Shown one piece after another: positions 34,709 through 46,540 of a stretch of DNA of 64,000 nt; the stretch's first letter is position 1, and each line of letters starts with the position of its first letter. Under the pieces are notes generated by a model. The model was not told the origin of the DNA. It did no database searches and was given only the letters and a program-made list of their open reading frames with translations. The DNA is from Nageia nagi. Taxonomy: Eukaryota; Pinophyta. The translations under genes were made by a program, and so were the position numbers. The stretch covers positions 181,784,001 through 181,848,000 of the forward strand of contig JBITNC010000001.1 in assembly GCA_050084985.1 (NCBI GenBank), given 5' to 3'.

Positions 34709-36510
34709 ATTGGTATCAGATTCAATCCCTATATCAAGTCTAATTAACTAAGGGTGATAAAAGGGGATACATTATGGAAACTAGAGAAGGTTTTTCTTCT
34801 AATAAAACACCTTTGTTTTATAGAACTAATTATTCTTTCTAAAGGCTTAAAATGCAAATATATTTGTATGGCTTAGGATTTGATATATAGGAAGTAGTTG
34901 AATCATGATATACAACTCTTACTCCTCTAATAATGTAATTAGTGAGAAAATTTATGAAAATGATTCTAGAGAAAAGAATGCAATTATGTGTAGTGTAGTT
35001 GATAACAAACTAGTAGAGGTTATGAGTTATACATTTGCCAAATAAGTATGGGATAAATTGAAAAGTATCCATGAAGATGATGATAAGATAAAAGAGGATA
35101 AGTTACATACCTTTAGATCTCAATTTAAGGGCTATAGATGAATTATGAAGAGGAAATTGCATTTTATATTTTTAGAGTTAATAAAGTTATCAATTCCATC
35201 AAAGGATATGAGAAAATATTGAAGATAAGGTGATTTTCAAAAAGATTCTAAGATCACTACCATGCAGAATTAATGCCAAAGTCTTAGCTATTAAAGAGGC
35301 AAAGTACTTCAATACCTTTGCTCTAAATGAAATGCATGGATCATTTTTGATTTCCTATGAAATAAGGATTGGCAAGCCCAAGTCTAGTAATAAAAAATTT
35401 ATTTTCAAAGAAACTAAGAGTTCCAAATCAAAAGTAGATAGACCTTTGAGGGTCTTAAAATTAGATTTGATAAGATTTTTCAAATCATATTTTCATACAT
35501 TATAAAGTTGGTGATACAAAACTTGGAGTTAGTGCTTCATCTAGTGGGTGTAGGTAAACATTTATAAAGTGGATGGTTTATCCTTTAGGTAGATTTGGAC
35601 TATGATCTAAGTAGCCTTTTCCTAGGGATATAGCTAGGATTATGAACCTCATTAAATCTCTTTTCAAGTCATGATATTATAATGTGTTTGATTATTTTAT
35701 CTCTTTCATTTTTTTATATGCTTAAATATTTAATTGTACATTGATTCATCCTTCCTTCTTAGTTTCACTTTCAGTAATAATTGGTATCAAATTCAATCCC
35801 TATATTAAGTCTAATTAACTAAGGGTGACCAAAGGGGATACATTATGGAAACTAGAGAAGGTTTTTCTTCTAATAAAAAACCTTTGTTTGATAGAACTAA
35901 TTATGCTTTCTAAAGGCATAAAATGCAAATATATTTGTATGGATTAGGATTTGATATATAGGAAGTAGTTGAATCATGATATACAACTCTTACTCCTCTA
36001 ACTAATGTAATTAGTGAGAAACTTTATGAAAATGATTCTAGAGAAAAGAATGCAATTATGTGTAGTCTAGTTGATAACAAACTAGTAGAGGTTATGAGTT
36101 ATACATTTGCCAAATAAATATGGGATAAATTGAAAAGTATCCATGAAGATGATGATAAGATAAAAGAGGATAAGTTACATACCTTTAGATATCAATTTTA
36201 AGGGCTAGAGATGAATGATGAAGAGGAAATTGCATTTTATATTTTTAGAGTTAATAAAGTTATCAATTCCATCAAAGGATATGAGAAAATATTGAAGATA
36301 AGGTGATTTTCAAAAAGATTCTAAGATCACTACCATGCAGAATTAATGCCAAAGTCTTAGCTATTGAAGAGACAAAGTACTTGAATACCTTTGCTCTAAA
36401 TGAAATGCATGGATCATTTTTTATTACCTATGAAATAAGGATTGGCAAGGTAAAGTCTAGTAATAAAAAATTTATTTTCAAAGAAACCAAGAGTTCCAAA
36501 TCAAAAGTAG
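34369..36510 (+). repeat. Tandem duplication, two units of ~1070 bp
   Basis: Unit 1 is 34369-35436 and unit 2 is 35437-36510. Both begin GATAGACCTTTGAGGGTCTT and both end AAATCAAAAGTAGA. Each holds the last ~340 bp of the LTR, the PBS, the leader, the gag ATG (34774 and 35845) and the gag N-terminal half. Identity is around 95% by eye, higher than between the two LTRs, so the duplication postdates insertion. Confidence 0.9.
34711..34722 (+). other. Copia primer binding site (Met tRNA type)
   Basis: TGGTATCAGATT directly follows the LTR. A second copy, TGGTATCAAATT, lies near 35782 inside the tandem duplication. Confidence 0.75.
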
Positions 36511-36832
36511 ATTCAAGTGAAGATGAAGCATTAGATATGGAGGAATCTAACTTTGTTCAAAATCTCAAAAGAGGATAAGGAAAACAAATAGGTAAGTTAT
36601 CCTTCAAGTGCTTTAGCTATGGAGGAGTTGGTCATTTTTCTCCCGAGTGTCCATACAAAGAAAGCAATGAAAATGTTGATAATGAAAGCATGGTAATGAC
36701 TAGTACAAAGGCAAATCTAATAGCTCTAAGAAAGATAAAGACACTAAAAGAAGTTTAATGTCATAAGAGAAAGAAGAGGAATCTTAAGATAGTGATGATT
36801 TAGAGGATGATAACAATGAATTTCTTTTCATG
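34774..36832 (+). pseudogene. Copia gag, 5' part (partly duplicated)
   Basis: Starts METREGFSSNK at 34774 and again at 35845 in the second unit. Gag sequence includes KILRSLPCRINAKVLAIKE and LNEMHGSFLISYEIRIGK (near 35240 and 36310). After the second unit it runs on as SSEDEALDMEESNFVQNLK, a zinc knuckle CFSYGGVGHFSPEC (~36600-36645), and NNEFLFM at 36810-36830, where the solo LTR is inserted. The stretch before each open block contains several stops. The first unit's gag is cut off at 35436, where the sequence returns to LTR. Confidence 0.8.
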
Positions 36833-37608
36833 TATATACACCTAAAAATGACTTATTATTTATTTAATAAATCATATTTAGATTCATTAAATGATTAAAT
36901 GGAAATAATACATGAATCAAGATAAATTGTTATTACAATGCAATACCATGTGGTAGGGCCAATACAATATCATTTACCATGGTTTATATTTTAAAATTAT
37001 CTTGAATATAGAAAAGATTATTATTATTGCTATGTGTCAACTTTCATTCCTTTCCATTTCTTAGTGGGTTATAAATATAGGATTTGGAGGTTGACATCCC
37101 TATCAGATCTCTCTAATAGGTGGTTGTACCAAAAATTAAACTTAAAATGTCTCTTGATGCCACCTATCTTAAGAAATTTGTTATACTCCCTGAGATCTAC
37201 TCTCTCCATTATGCATGATACAAAACATCAATTTCCATGTAGCCATTGGTGTACCATTACCATGTAGCAAGTGGTGAACACTTTTTAGATCAGGAGGTCC
37301 AAATTTTGAGGAATGACTCATGGTTCAATTCTAGAGAATATTCATTATGAGTTCATCTAAATTTTGATCACAATCCTTTGAATATTCATTGTTGTTTTGC
37401 TTTGAGTATTGTACATAAATTGGCTACTTTACCACTCTATATTAGGTTTATATGTTTCATGTATATTCATTATATATATTATATAGAGTATATAATTATA
37501 TATTCATTATATATATTATATAGAGTATATCATTATATAATCATTATATTCATAAACCATTTATTTATTTGTGTATTTATTTATTAATTACACATTTTTG
37601 GGTCTACA
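36833..37608 (-). mobile_element. Solo LTR inserted in copia gag
   Basis: 776 bp flanked by a perfect 5-bp duplication TCATG (36828-36832 and 37609-37613). On the minus strand it begins TGTAGACCC and ends GTGTATATA, like the Tat LTR (TGTAGACAC...ATACATA), so a gypsy LTR in minus orientation is likely. There is no internal coding region, as expected after recombination between two LTRs. The copia gag frame continues directly after the right duplication. The ORFs at 37034 and 37378 are not genes. Confidence 0.8.
37460..37545. repeat. AT-rich ~46-bp tandem repeat in the solo LTR
   Basis: The block ATTCATTATATATATTATAT followed by AGAGTATAT is repeated twice (about 37466 and 37512). Each copy is itself nearly palindromic. 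It is slippage-prone. Confidence 0.6.
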
Positions 37609-38640
37609 TCATGGCATATGAAGAAGAAAAGAAGAATGTCAAAATTGATGATATCTTTGAAGATGAAGAATAAGAGGCTGAAGTTGAATTAAAATGAGAA
37701 CTTATATATATTCAAGAGTAATTTGATATTCAAAGGATTAAAAACAAAATAGTTTTTAGAAAACTAGAAGACTCAACATCAAAATTGAAGAGCTAAGCAT
37801 TCAACTTGAAGAAACCAAGGTAATAGAAGAAACATTATAAGTGCAGCTAATAGGTAGTATTAATTCATGTCATAGGGTTGAAGAATAAATAGTCAATTAA
37901 GGATTTAAATTGATAAGTTATCCATTCAATTTAAGATAAGCTACAAGTTCCATAAGAGTTCAGATTATCTAAATGAGATACTGAATGCAAAAAGGTACCC
38001 AATGATCAAGATTAGATTAGGATTTGAACCTAGAAACTCTTCAAAATCTATAAATGAAGAGTAATTTATACACTGATCACAAACCATTATATTTAAGGTA
38101 TAAAATGAATATACTCACTAGTCAACCCATAAATAAGAAAAGTGTTGATTATGTTGGATTCACAAGATCTAATCAATAAAAAAGGACATTGAGAAGATCT
38201 TATACTTCTTAATATCACATAATAAGGCTAAATAATCTCTATATAGGTTATATGAGTGCTTTCTTTGGTTACTATTATAAGTGCAATCAATATGGCCATA
38301 AAATTATTGATTGTATATTGAATCTTAAACTAGTTAACTTCATACATCAAAATGCATTCATCCCCTTAATGGATATCAATGTGGAGTGCTATAAATGTCA
38401 TAACCTTATTCACATAGTAAATTTCTATAGAATTCATATTGCAAGCTTACATAGACTAGATCAACACTATTCTAATTCTTCTAGAATGCACAAAAATCAC
38501 ATAGCTAAAGATGATGCTTCCTTGAACAAGAACAACATTGGAGATAGAACCAAGCTCAAGAAGGTTTGGAAATAAAATAGTATCAATGTTAATTAATCAT
38601 TTATTATAAAAACTACCTTGAAAGATCAAAATCAAACTAA
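37609..38640 (+). pseudogene. Copia gag, 3' part with two further zinc knuckles
   Basis: Resumes with MAYEEEKKNVKIDDIFEDEE, an acidic region, then decayed coiled-coil sequence. Near 38260-38310 is YYKCNQYGHKIIDC and near 38385-38430 ECYKCHNLIHIVNF, two CCHC-type knuckles with one or more ligands lost. Many plant copia gags have an early knuckle, then an acidic linker, then two more knuckles, which fits this order. The open block 38252-38575 is real. Confidence 0.75.
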
Positions 38641-38990
38641 GCTATGGATTCTTGATAGTGGTTGTTTTAAACACATGACTAGTAAAAAATAAAGTTTTAA
38701 GAACCTACAATAGTATGAAGGTGGATTAGTCAAGATTAGAAATAATGATGGATTAAAAATAGTTAGAAATGGAAAAATAATGTTCGAAGATGGCAAATTC
38801 AATACTAAAGAAGTTCTCTTTGTTATTGGTCTAAAATACAATCTTCTAATTATTATCCAAATTTATGATAGAGGCAATGATGTCATCTTCAAAAGGTATG
38901 ACTATGAGATTAGAAGAGAAAATAGTGGAAATATAGTTGCACATGGAACAAGAACATCTAGAAACCTATACATTGTAGTGTAAATGAAGA
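38641..38990 (+). pseudogene. Copia protease
   Basis: LWILDSGCFKHMT (38642-38680) is the copia aspartic protease active site with Asp kept and Phe where Ser is usual. It continues with KIVRNGKIMFEDGKFNTKEV and KYNLLIIIQIYDRGNDVIF (a family region normally reading LKYNLLSISQLCD), ending TRTSRNLYIVV near 38980. Confidence 0.85.
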
Positions 38991-40100
38991 CTCTTTCTTG
39001 ATGAGCTAAAAGGATATAAGTTGGTTATGGCACAAGAGACTTAAGTACATTAGTTTTGATAATCTTCCAAAGATAAGCTCAAAAAAGGCAATAAGATAGA
39101 TACCTTCCATTTCAAATCCATATAATAATATATTATCCTCATGCTAGAAAGGTAAGCAAACTAGATCCTATTTTAAAGCAAAAGATCACTATAATAGAAA
39201 ACCTCTTAAACTTATCCATACTGATCTATATGGATCTACTAGAACATAAAGTATAAAATTGATGACTACACTAGAATGAATTGGGTTCAATTTCTAAAGC
39301 ATAAATTAGAGGCCTTTTATGTGTTTAAATAATTCAAAGGCATAGTTGAGAATCAAATTGATATAATAATCAAATGCTTGAGTAAGATAGAGGAGGAGAG
39401 TTCATCTTAGAATAACTTATTGAGTATTACAAGAAGCATCACATTAGAATATATTTCTTAGCCATAATAACACCTAAAAAAAATGGTTTAGTTGAAATAA
39501 AAAATAGAATAATGAAAGAAAAGACCAGAAGCATGATGGTTGATGGTGAATTGGTTGATCAATTTTGTAAAAAGGTAGCACATGTAGCTATGTATATCTA
39601 GAATATATGTTTTCTGGGACCAAATGAAGATGAAACACCATATGAGTTGTTGTTTATAAGGAAGGCTACTATTAAATACTTCAAGGTATTTAGGATAAAA
39701 TGCTATATTAAGAAGATTGAAGATAATCTTGGGAATTTTGAAGATAGAGAACATGAGTCTATCTTTCTTAGATACTCATTAAAGAGCAAGGCTTGTAGAT
39801 GCTAAAATAAAAGGCTTGAAAATATAGTTGAAAGTGTTGATTTCAAAGTGGATTAAGGTGTAGATATCCTAGACTAAAATCAAATAAATTGCCCAACTTA
39901 TGAGAAAGTGATTGAAGAAGATGAACATGAATAAGATTCAATATAAGAGAACCATAATACGTCACTCCATCAACTCAATCTAGCCAAAAGACATGTACTC
40001 GGTATATATAAATGAACCATCCTAAGGATATAATTAGAGGATATCTTAGAATTGATTTTCAAACTAGGAGAATGATTGCACCAACATAAGAGCACATAAA
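38991..40100 (+). pseudogene. Copia integrase (heavily decayed)
   Basis: The pre-integrase segment SWLWHKRLKYISFDNLPKIS is at ~39011-39070. Then come CCHHC-region remnants, KPLKLIHTDLYGSTR (~39205-39245), DDYTRMNWVQFLKH (~39262-39305), IAITPKKNGLVE-like sequence near 39460-39495, and HVAMYIXNICFLGPNEDETPYELLF (~39580-39655). Stops and frame changes are frequent. Function is lost. Confidence 0.75.
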
Positions 40101-41000
40101 CTACTCCTTGTTATCTCATATTGAACCAAAATCTATGATAGAGGCATGTCAAGATGAGCATTGGGTAAAAGCCATGGCAAAAGAACTAAGTTAAATTTAT
40201 AAGAGTGATACATAGGATATTATAACTTGACCTACAAGTAAAAATATCATTGGAACAAAATGGGCCTTCAAAAATAAGTTGAATGAAGAAGGCAAGGTTG
40301 TTAGAAATAAAGATAGACTAGTATGTAAAGGCTATGCTCAAGTAGAAGGTATTGACTTTGATGAGATCTTTGCATTGGTAGCTAGACTTGAGACCATTAG
40401 AACTTTCCTTGCTTTAGTTTCATATAAAAATTTTAGAACTTTTCAAATGGATTTCAAGGATAAATTTTTGAAAGATATTTTATAAGAACAACTTTACATA
40501 GAATAACTAGATGTATTTCAATTGGAAAATGATCCTAATATGGTATGCAAATTGAAAGGCTTTATATGGATTGAAACAAGCTCCAAGAGCTTGGTATGAT
40601 ATACTATAAAAGTATATTTTAGAATAATAATTCAAATAAGGAATAGTTGGTATTAACTTGTATATGAAAAATGAAGATGAACATTTGATAATAATTATTA
40701 TTTATGTTGATTACATTATCTTTGGAAGAAAAAAAAAAAACCTTTACAATGAATTTGCAAACAAGATAGAGTTTGAAATATCCATATGGGTGAACTCTCA
40801 TATTTACTTGGCCTACAAGTAAATTAGCAAGAAAAGGGAATTTTAATCTCACATGTTAAATATGTTAAGGAGATGTTAAAGAAATACAATATGAAGGATA
40901 GTAAACCAGTTGGGACCCCCATGACAACCAGGTGCAAGTTGAACATAATAGACACTTCATCAAGAATTGATCATACCTTGTACAAATCCATGATTGGTAT
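40101..41000 (+). pseudogene. Copia reverse transcriptase
   Basis: Conserved blocks: EACQDEHWVKAMAKEL (~40140-40190), GTKWAFKNKLNEEGKVVRNK (~40250-40310), RLVCKGYAQVEGIDFDEIFA (~40315-40375), RLETIRTFLALVS (~40385-40425), FQMDFKDKFLKDIL (~40440-40485). The active-site box is IYVDYIIFG near 40700-40730, with Tyr in place of the second Asp. Then SYLLGLQV and KEMLKKYNMKDSKPVGTPM follow near 40800-40925. The segment 40480-40860 is out of frame and contains a run of A. Confidence 0.87.
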
Positions 41001-41640
41001 TTTGATGTACTTGATTTCCATAAATATAGACATATTACAAGCTATCTGCATGGTTGTGAGATTCCAAGCTGATCCATATGAGGTTCATGTTTAGGCTATA
41101 AAAAGGATATTTAGATACCTAAAAGGCACCATGGAGTTTAGATTATTGTACCCCAAAGGTATGGAATTTACTTTATTTTTATACTCATATGTTGATTGGG
41201 TCAGGTGTGTAGATGATAGAAAGAGCACTAATGGTGGTGTATTCTATCTTGGTAAATTTTTTATCTCATGGAATAACAAAAATATTATTCAATGTCTTTA
41301 TCAATAACAGATGAAGAATATATTGCAAGATATTCTTGTTGTACACAAGTACTATGGATGAAATAACTTTTGAAAGATTTAGGCATAATCTATATTGATC
41401 CCATTCAAATATTTTGTGATAATACCTTAACCATAAATTTGTCCAAAAATCCCACTATTCATTCAAGAAGAAAGCATATTGCAATTAGTTATCATTTTTT
41501 GAAAGAAAAGGTTGTTTCAAGAATAATCAAAATTGAATTTGTGCCTACTTCAGAGAAAGTGGTAGACATCTTCACCAATCCACTACCAAAATTCACCTTT
41601 GAATAATTGAGGACCAAGCTAGGATTGATTTCTCTTTCCT
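41001..41640 (+). pseudogene. Copia RNase H
   Basis: YKSMIGILMYLISINIDILQ (41000-41040), AIKRIFRYLKGTMEFRLLY (41095-41150), SYVDWVRCVDDRKSTNGGVF (~41188-41245), then IQIFCDNTLTINLSKNP and RRKHIAISYHFLKEKV (41405-41510) and FVPTSEKVVDIFTNPLPKF (41540-41595). The usual YSDADWA motif is altered to YVDWV. Frame changes occur near 41280 and 41370. Confidence 0.87.
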
Positions 41641-42332
41641 ATAACTGATCAAATTTTTAAAGCATAGTCCTAGGGAAAGCATTTTCAATTTCCTATCTCA
41701 ATGCTTTTAATTTTGTTATGGTGTTATTTTTCTTATTTCAATAGAAGGTGCCTATAGTAAGGGGTAGTTATCATCACCTTTGTTTACTATCGATTGATTT
41801 AAATGCTACTCTATGTATTCTTTAGTTCATAGTTATATGATAAGCTCTTATGATTAATTATTACTCTTGGTAATGTTAAATATTATTACTACTATATTTT
41901 TTGTTTATCATCTCAAAAAATAATATGCCTAAAATATATCAAAATTATTAATTTTTGTAACTATTGTTCAAGTCCTAGAATGCTATGTAAGTTATTTTTT
42001 TATCCCAAACTACTATGGAGAGAATATTGTATAATGCTTAGTATATTTACATTGGTTTGCTAAATTAATTGAAGCATAGCCTATTATATGTACATGTTCA
42101 TATATTGTCATTATTTTTGCTATAGCAATTAAGTTAATCTCCATTAACATATAACTATTAGAACTATCATGACATGTTGCTAATTTAAGGAGAGTAACTT
42201 GTAGTCATGAAGAACCCATATGTTTCCCAATCTTCAATTTTGATATTCTTAACAAAAAGGGGGAGAAAAGATTCAACTTGGAGTGTTATATGCTTAGAGA
42301 GCTTTGAAAATAATGCCAAATGGGGAGATTAT
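41641..42332 (+). other. Copia 3' non-coding DNA with two polypurine tracts
   Basis: No coding sequence. AAAAAGGGGGAGAAAAG at 42253-42269 and AAATGGGGAGA at ~42318-42328 are purine tracts upstream of the 3' LTR start at 42333. The DNA between them (GTTATATGCTTAGAGAGC) resembles the segment before the internal purine tract of the LTRs. Confidence 0.6.
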
Positions 42333-43127
42333 TGTTATAGCTTTGTTACTATATACTCATATACTTGTTGTTGTTGTTTTCATTATTATTAAAGTGAGTA
42401 AAAAGTATACTAAGATCATAATGTCAAAGATACGTAAAAGATCTAGCTTGAAGTGTTATACACTTTGAAAGTTTTGACAACAATACCAAAGGGGGATATT
42501 ATTGTTATAGATTTGTTACTATATGCTCATAAGCTTTTTTTATTTTTGTTATTATTGTCAAAGTATGTAAAAAGTATAATGATATCATAATGTGAAATAT
42601 ATTCCCTCAAACATGCTTTTCGATAATCTAACAAAGTTTGTTAGTGGTTTATCAAGCCTATTAGGCATCTAACATAGTCTATTAGTGGTTTATCAAGCTT
42701 TTCAAGCATCTATAGAGTCTATAAATGGTTTTATAGTATTATTGAGCATAGGATAAGTATTGTTATTTTGATACTTTAGAATACTTACAAGTGAGAAAAG
42801 TAGGTCTGGTGGGTACCAAGAGGTTGAATAATATTCTTCCTAAATGATGATGTCACTAGATTAGAGATAACTCCAAATGACCTAAGTTTGACATCCTAAT
42901 AGCCTCGATGATGATGGAGCAAGTTTGAGGATTGAAAAAAGGATAGATATGCATACACAACGGATGGATGACTTTAACCAAACCAAAATAAACCAAATAC
43001 AATGTTCAATATGGAAAGACTCCTTAGCGATGAAATAAAGTACTTCTAAGGAAGATAATAGTATATTCTATCAGTAGATAATATCAATAAATAATGATGC
43101 TAGATAAAATAAAGTATTTATCATAAG
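42333..43127 (+). repeat. Copia 3' LTR, first part
   Basis: Starts TGTTATAGCTTTGTTAC and matches 32370 to ~33165. An internal second start TGTTATAGATTTGTTAC lies at 42503, preceded by CCAAAGGGGGATATTAT, giving a ~170-bp duplication as in the 5' LTR. Broken at about 43127 by unrelated DNA. Confidence 0.75.
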
Positions 43128-46100
43128 AAATAAAAAATTTCAACCATAAAATTTTTCTCCTTACCATTATAGGTTAGTCAAACATTAGGTGATAAGGTTC
43201 ATTTTTCTTTGATTAATTTCTCATAGAGCATAAACTTTACAATGCATTCATACTAATTAAAACAAAAAAAAAATCATTTGTTTTACTAATACATTTCCAA
43301 TAATCATGATAAACATACAACATTACAAATAATTGAAGTGAAACAATCCCAATCATTAAGACATTCCCATAATATAAAAGGTTGTAGTTACGCTTAAGAA
43401 AAACCCTAGGAATTCCTACTCTAGGTAAATCCTTGGTGGCTATGTTACCTAACAATATTTTATTATCAACCATAACAAATATTAAAATTATTGTATTCAA
43501 CCATGTACATACTCCCTCAATATTTATTTATAACTAAATCAAGATCTTCATGGTTTTATCCATGTACCATCTAATCAAATAGTTGATTTTGTACAATATA
43601 TGATCTCATACATCACATAGATTTTAAGGTAATTTTAAAAAATGCATAAAATAAATATATATAGTTTCTTAATCACATAAAATAAACCAATTATGAATAA
43701 ATAATAGAAGGTGTCATCAATGCATTATAAGTGCAACAACAAGCACTAAGGATCCAACACAAAATGCTCCACCATGCACCAAAAGAACACCATTCATATA
43801 TAGATCCTATAACAAGTAAAAGTATAAGAATCATGATACTAACATGAGCTTTAATATATTACCATTATATGCATCTCAATTCTATTTATTATCTCAATAA
43901 GTCATAATAATAACCAACATTAACGAACCTATGCCAACAAAATCATTGTCTAATCCTAGGTTATACCATCTTGAGATATTTTACTCAAAGGAACCTCAAT
44001 TAAAGAGAATATAAATATCATAATAAATTCTCAAAATGCATATTTATTATGCAAGCATTACTAATACAAATTACTACAAACAAACTCCATGCAACTAGAT
44101 GATATAAAAATGCTAAAGTCATATCAGTACAAAAAGTGTATCACTATAATATAACAAGCACTTAAACAAATGTAATATACATTACATATCCATAAACATT
44201 TGGACATCATCCAAGACTTAATTATGCCATAACATATATAATCCATAGATATAATAATAGCATCACAAATGAACAAACATAATTAGTATGTAAGTCTTCA
44301 AATAGCAATGCAAGTTACTATCTCAACAATAGAATTGCATCTTGTTTGCCTATGTTCTTTTCAAATTAGATAGAAACATTGACTGATTGCTTCATCCACA
44401 TAAATGCATATATGTATCCATTTTATACTTAAATACAATAATAATAGCAAGTTACTATTTCAACCAATAAAAAGGTTTAATGCTCTCTTTTACAATCTTC
44501 CTATAGTCTAATTTTGTAGACAATATTTAAGAAAATATTCAAACTCTAATTTTAAATATATTTACATTTTTAATAGTATATAAAACAAAATTTTAAATGA
44601 TGCAACACTTTCAACAAGTAAATATATACATCAAAAACTACAATCAATGCAAAATGCCAACTTGCCTCTTTTTGATAGTTTTGAAAAGACAAAACAATCA
44701 AAGACTATAAAGGCTTTTTGAGATTCTTACAATACGAATTAAACAAATACAATTTAGAAAAGTTATATATCATTGAAAAGAGAAATTATAGGTCTTTTCA
44801 ATAATTCAAAGCATATAAAAAAATAAATAGTAACATAGAAACTACAACCTTCTAAAAAGCATAATTTAATCTTTTTTATAAAGAATTAGCTGCACACAAA
44901 ACCCACTACATCTTTTGGAAAAGCAACTCATTTTCAATTCTAATTACAAATGATGTAGAAAATGGTTTCATAATATTGTTTTAGACTAACCATCATCACA
45001 ATCCAATAATTCTTTTGACAAAAACTAAGTTTTCTCTTAACAAATAAGAACAAATCTATAAAGTTAGTTTGTTAAACAATACACTAGAAACCTTTTTTGC
45101 CAAGTAATTACAATGCCAAAGGTAATAAATTGTAACAAATGAAATAAATACATTTAAAAACACTTATCATACTACATGAGTATCTAAACACCATTACTAC
45201 AAGCATAAGCATAAACTTTTGTAGTAATTTCCAACACATTGCAATAACACTAAACTGCTATTTTTGGATAGCAAATTGTTGGAAAGTTTGTTCAAATATC
45301 TTTACAAAAATGTAATGTTTGACTATTTATAATAAGTATAAGTCATTCATTTTGAGTTTACAATATTCATACTCAAAACTATTGAAAACTTCTATCAGTT
45401 ATAACTTTAAAATACAAATAATTTTCAAGTTTTGTAAAATGTTTTAGATACCCATTAATGAGAAGAATCAACCCACCAAATTTAAATAAATTTTGGGTAC
45501 TTTTACAAAATATGATTGTTTTGACCTCTCGAAGGTTTTCCTACATACTACAACCCAAAACCTTATTTTGCAATCATGTATAGTCCATACATAGGTCTTT
45601 AAGTATTATATAGTTTATAAAACTATTTTAAATCTTAATGGACTCAAACTATTAACATTCAACATGATATTATCATACAAAAATAAAAACCTCTTCTGTT
45701 CATATCTTTTCAATCATGACCAAAGACACCTAGAATTTTTTTTCAAATAATCATAATTTCTAAAATGAAATAGCAGTTTGCAATCCATGTAACTAGGTTT
45801 TTAAATTCAAAATCCATGCTGAATTGAATGGTTGAGTCATTACCTCAAATATGTGTTTTTCTTTCTACCTAGATGCATTCTCTCCATCCATATTCTTCTT
45901 TTTGTTGCAACACTTAAAATGGAGGATGTAAGATGAAGTATTGCACCATTTTATCCTCTTCTTCATATAAAATATATCTCCCCTAATTTCTCCCATAACT
46001 CCTCTTCTAAAGTTAAAAGATTTTTTCTATTTTAATCACCCTAGATTTTAGGTAACTTTCATACACAACTTCATGTTGTGTCCACCAAAGAGAGAAGGAT

Positions 46101-46540
46101 ATTAAATATTGGTCTAAATTAATTACACCACTCTTGAATGCCATAATGGAAATTTAAGGAGACACCAAATATTAAAAAATAAAAAAATTTATTCAAATAT
46201 TTAAATCTCTAATTTAAATATTAATTAATATAAAACTATTAATATTTAATCACCCATTTAATATTGATACTTATTATTTAATCATCATTATTTTGGTATG
46301 ATGAATCATATTATTATTTTAAAATAATAATGCTCTCCCAAGTATTAGTCAAAACTTAATACCTAGTAACATTTTCACAAAACAAATGCTTTTAAATCCT
46401 TATTAAGATATTAAGCATTACTTCATATAATAGAACTATAATATCTCATAAAGCATAATTATGCCAAGGTTTTCCTTTCATCAACATAAATCCTAGGAGC
46501 TCAATAAGTGGTCTATGAAAAATACATTATAAAGTTAATT
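43128..46540. other. Unidentified ~3.4-kb insert in the copia 3' LTR
   Basis: This DNA has no counterpart in the 5' LTR, where 33165 and 33185 are adjacent. It is very AT-rich and has no recognisable coding sequence. The ORF at 43237-43500 (minus) has no motif and may be chance. On the minus strand a TATA-like sequence (ATATATTTTATATG near 45963-45976) is followed by GAAGAAGAGG, which would suit an LTR or promoter region. A 10-bp hairpin (ATTACTACAA / TTGTAGTAAT) lies at 45193-45228. Boundaries are approximate and no target duplication was found. Confidence 0.45.

Noticed and set aside
37378-37587. ORF rich in Ile/Tyr (membrane-like)
   Set aside because: It arises from the AT-rich tandem repeat of the solo LTR; no start context or homology.
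39488-39754. Minus-strand ORF of 88 codons
   Set aside because: It lies opposite copia integrase sequence that reads recognisably on the plus strand.
43237-43500. Minus-strand ORF of 87 codons in the unidentified insert
   Set aside because: No recognisable motif and no supporting frame on either side. Kept only as a remark under the insert.
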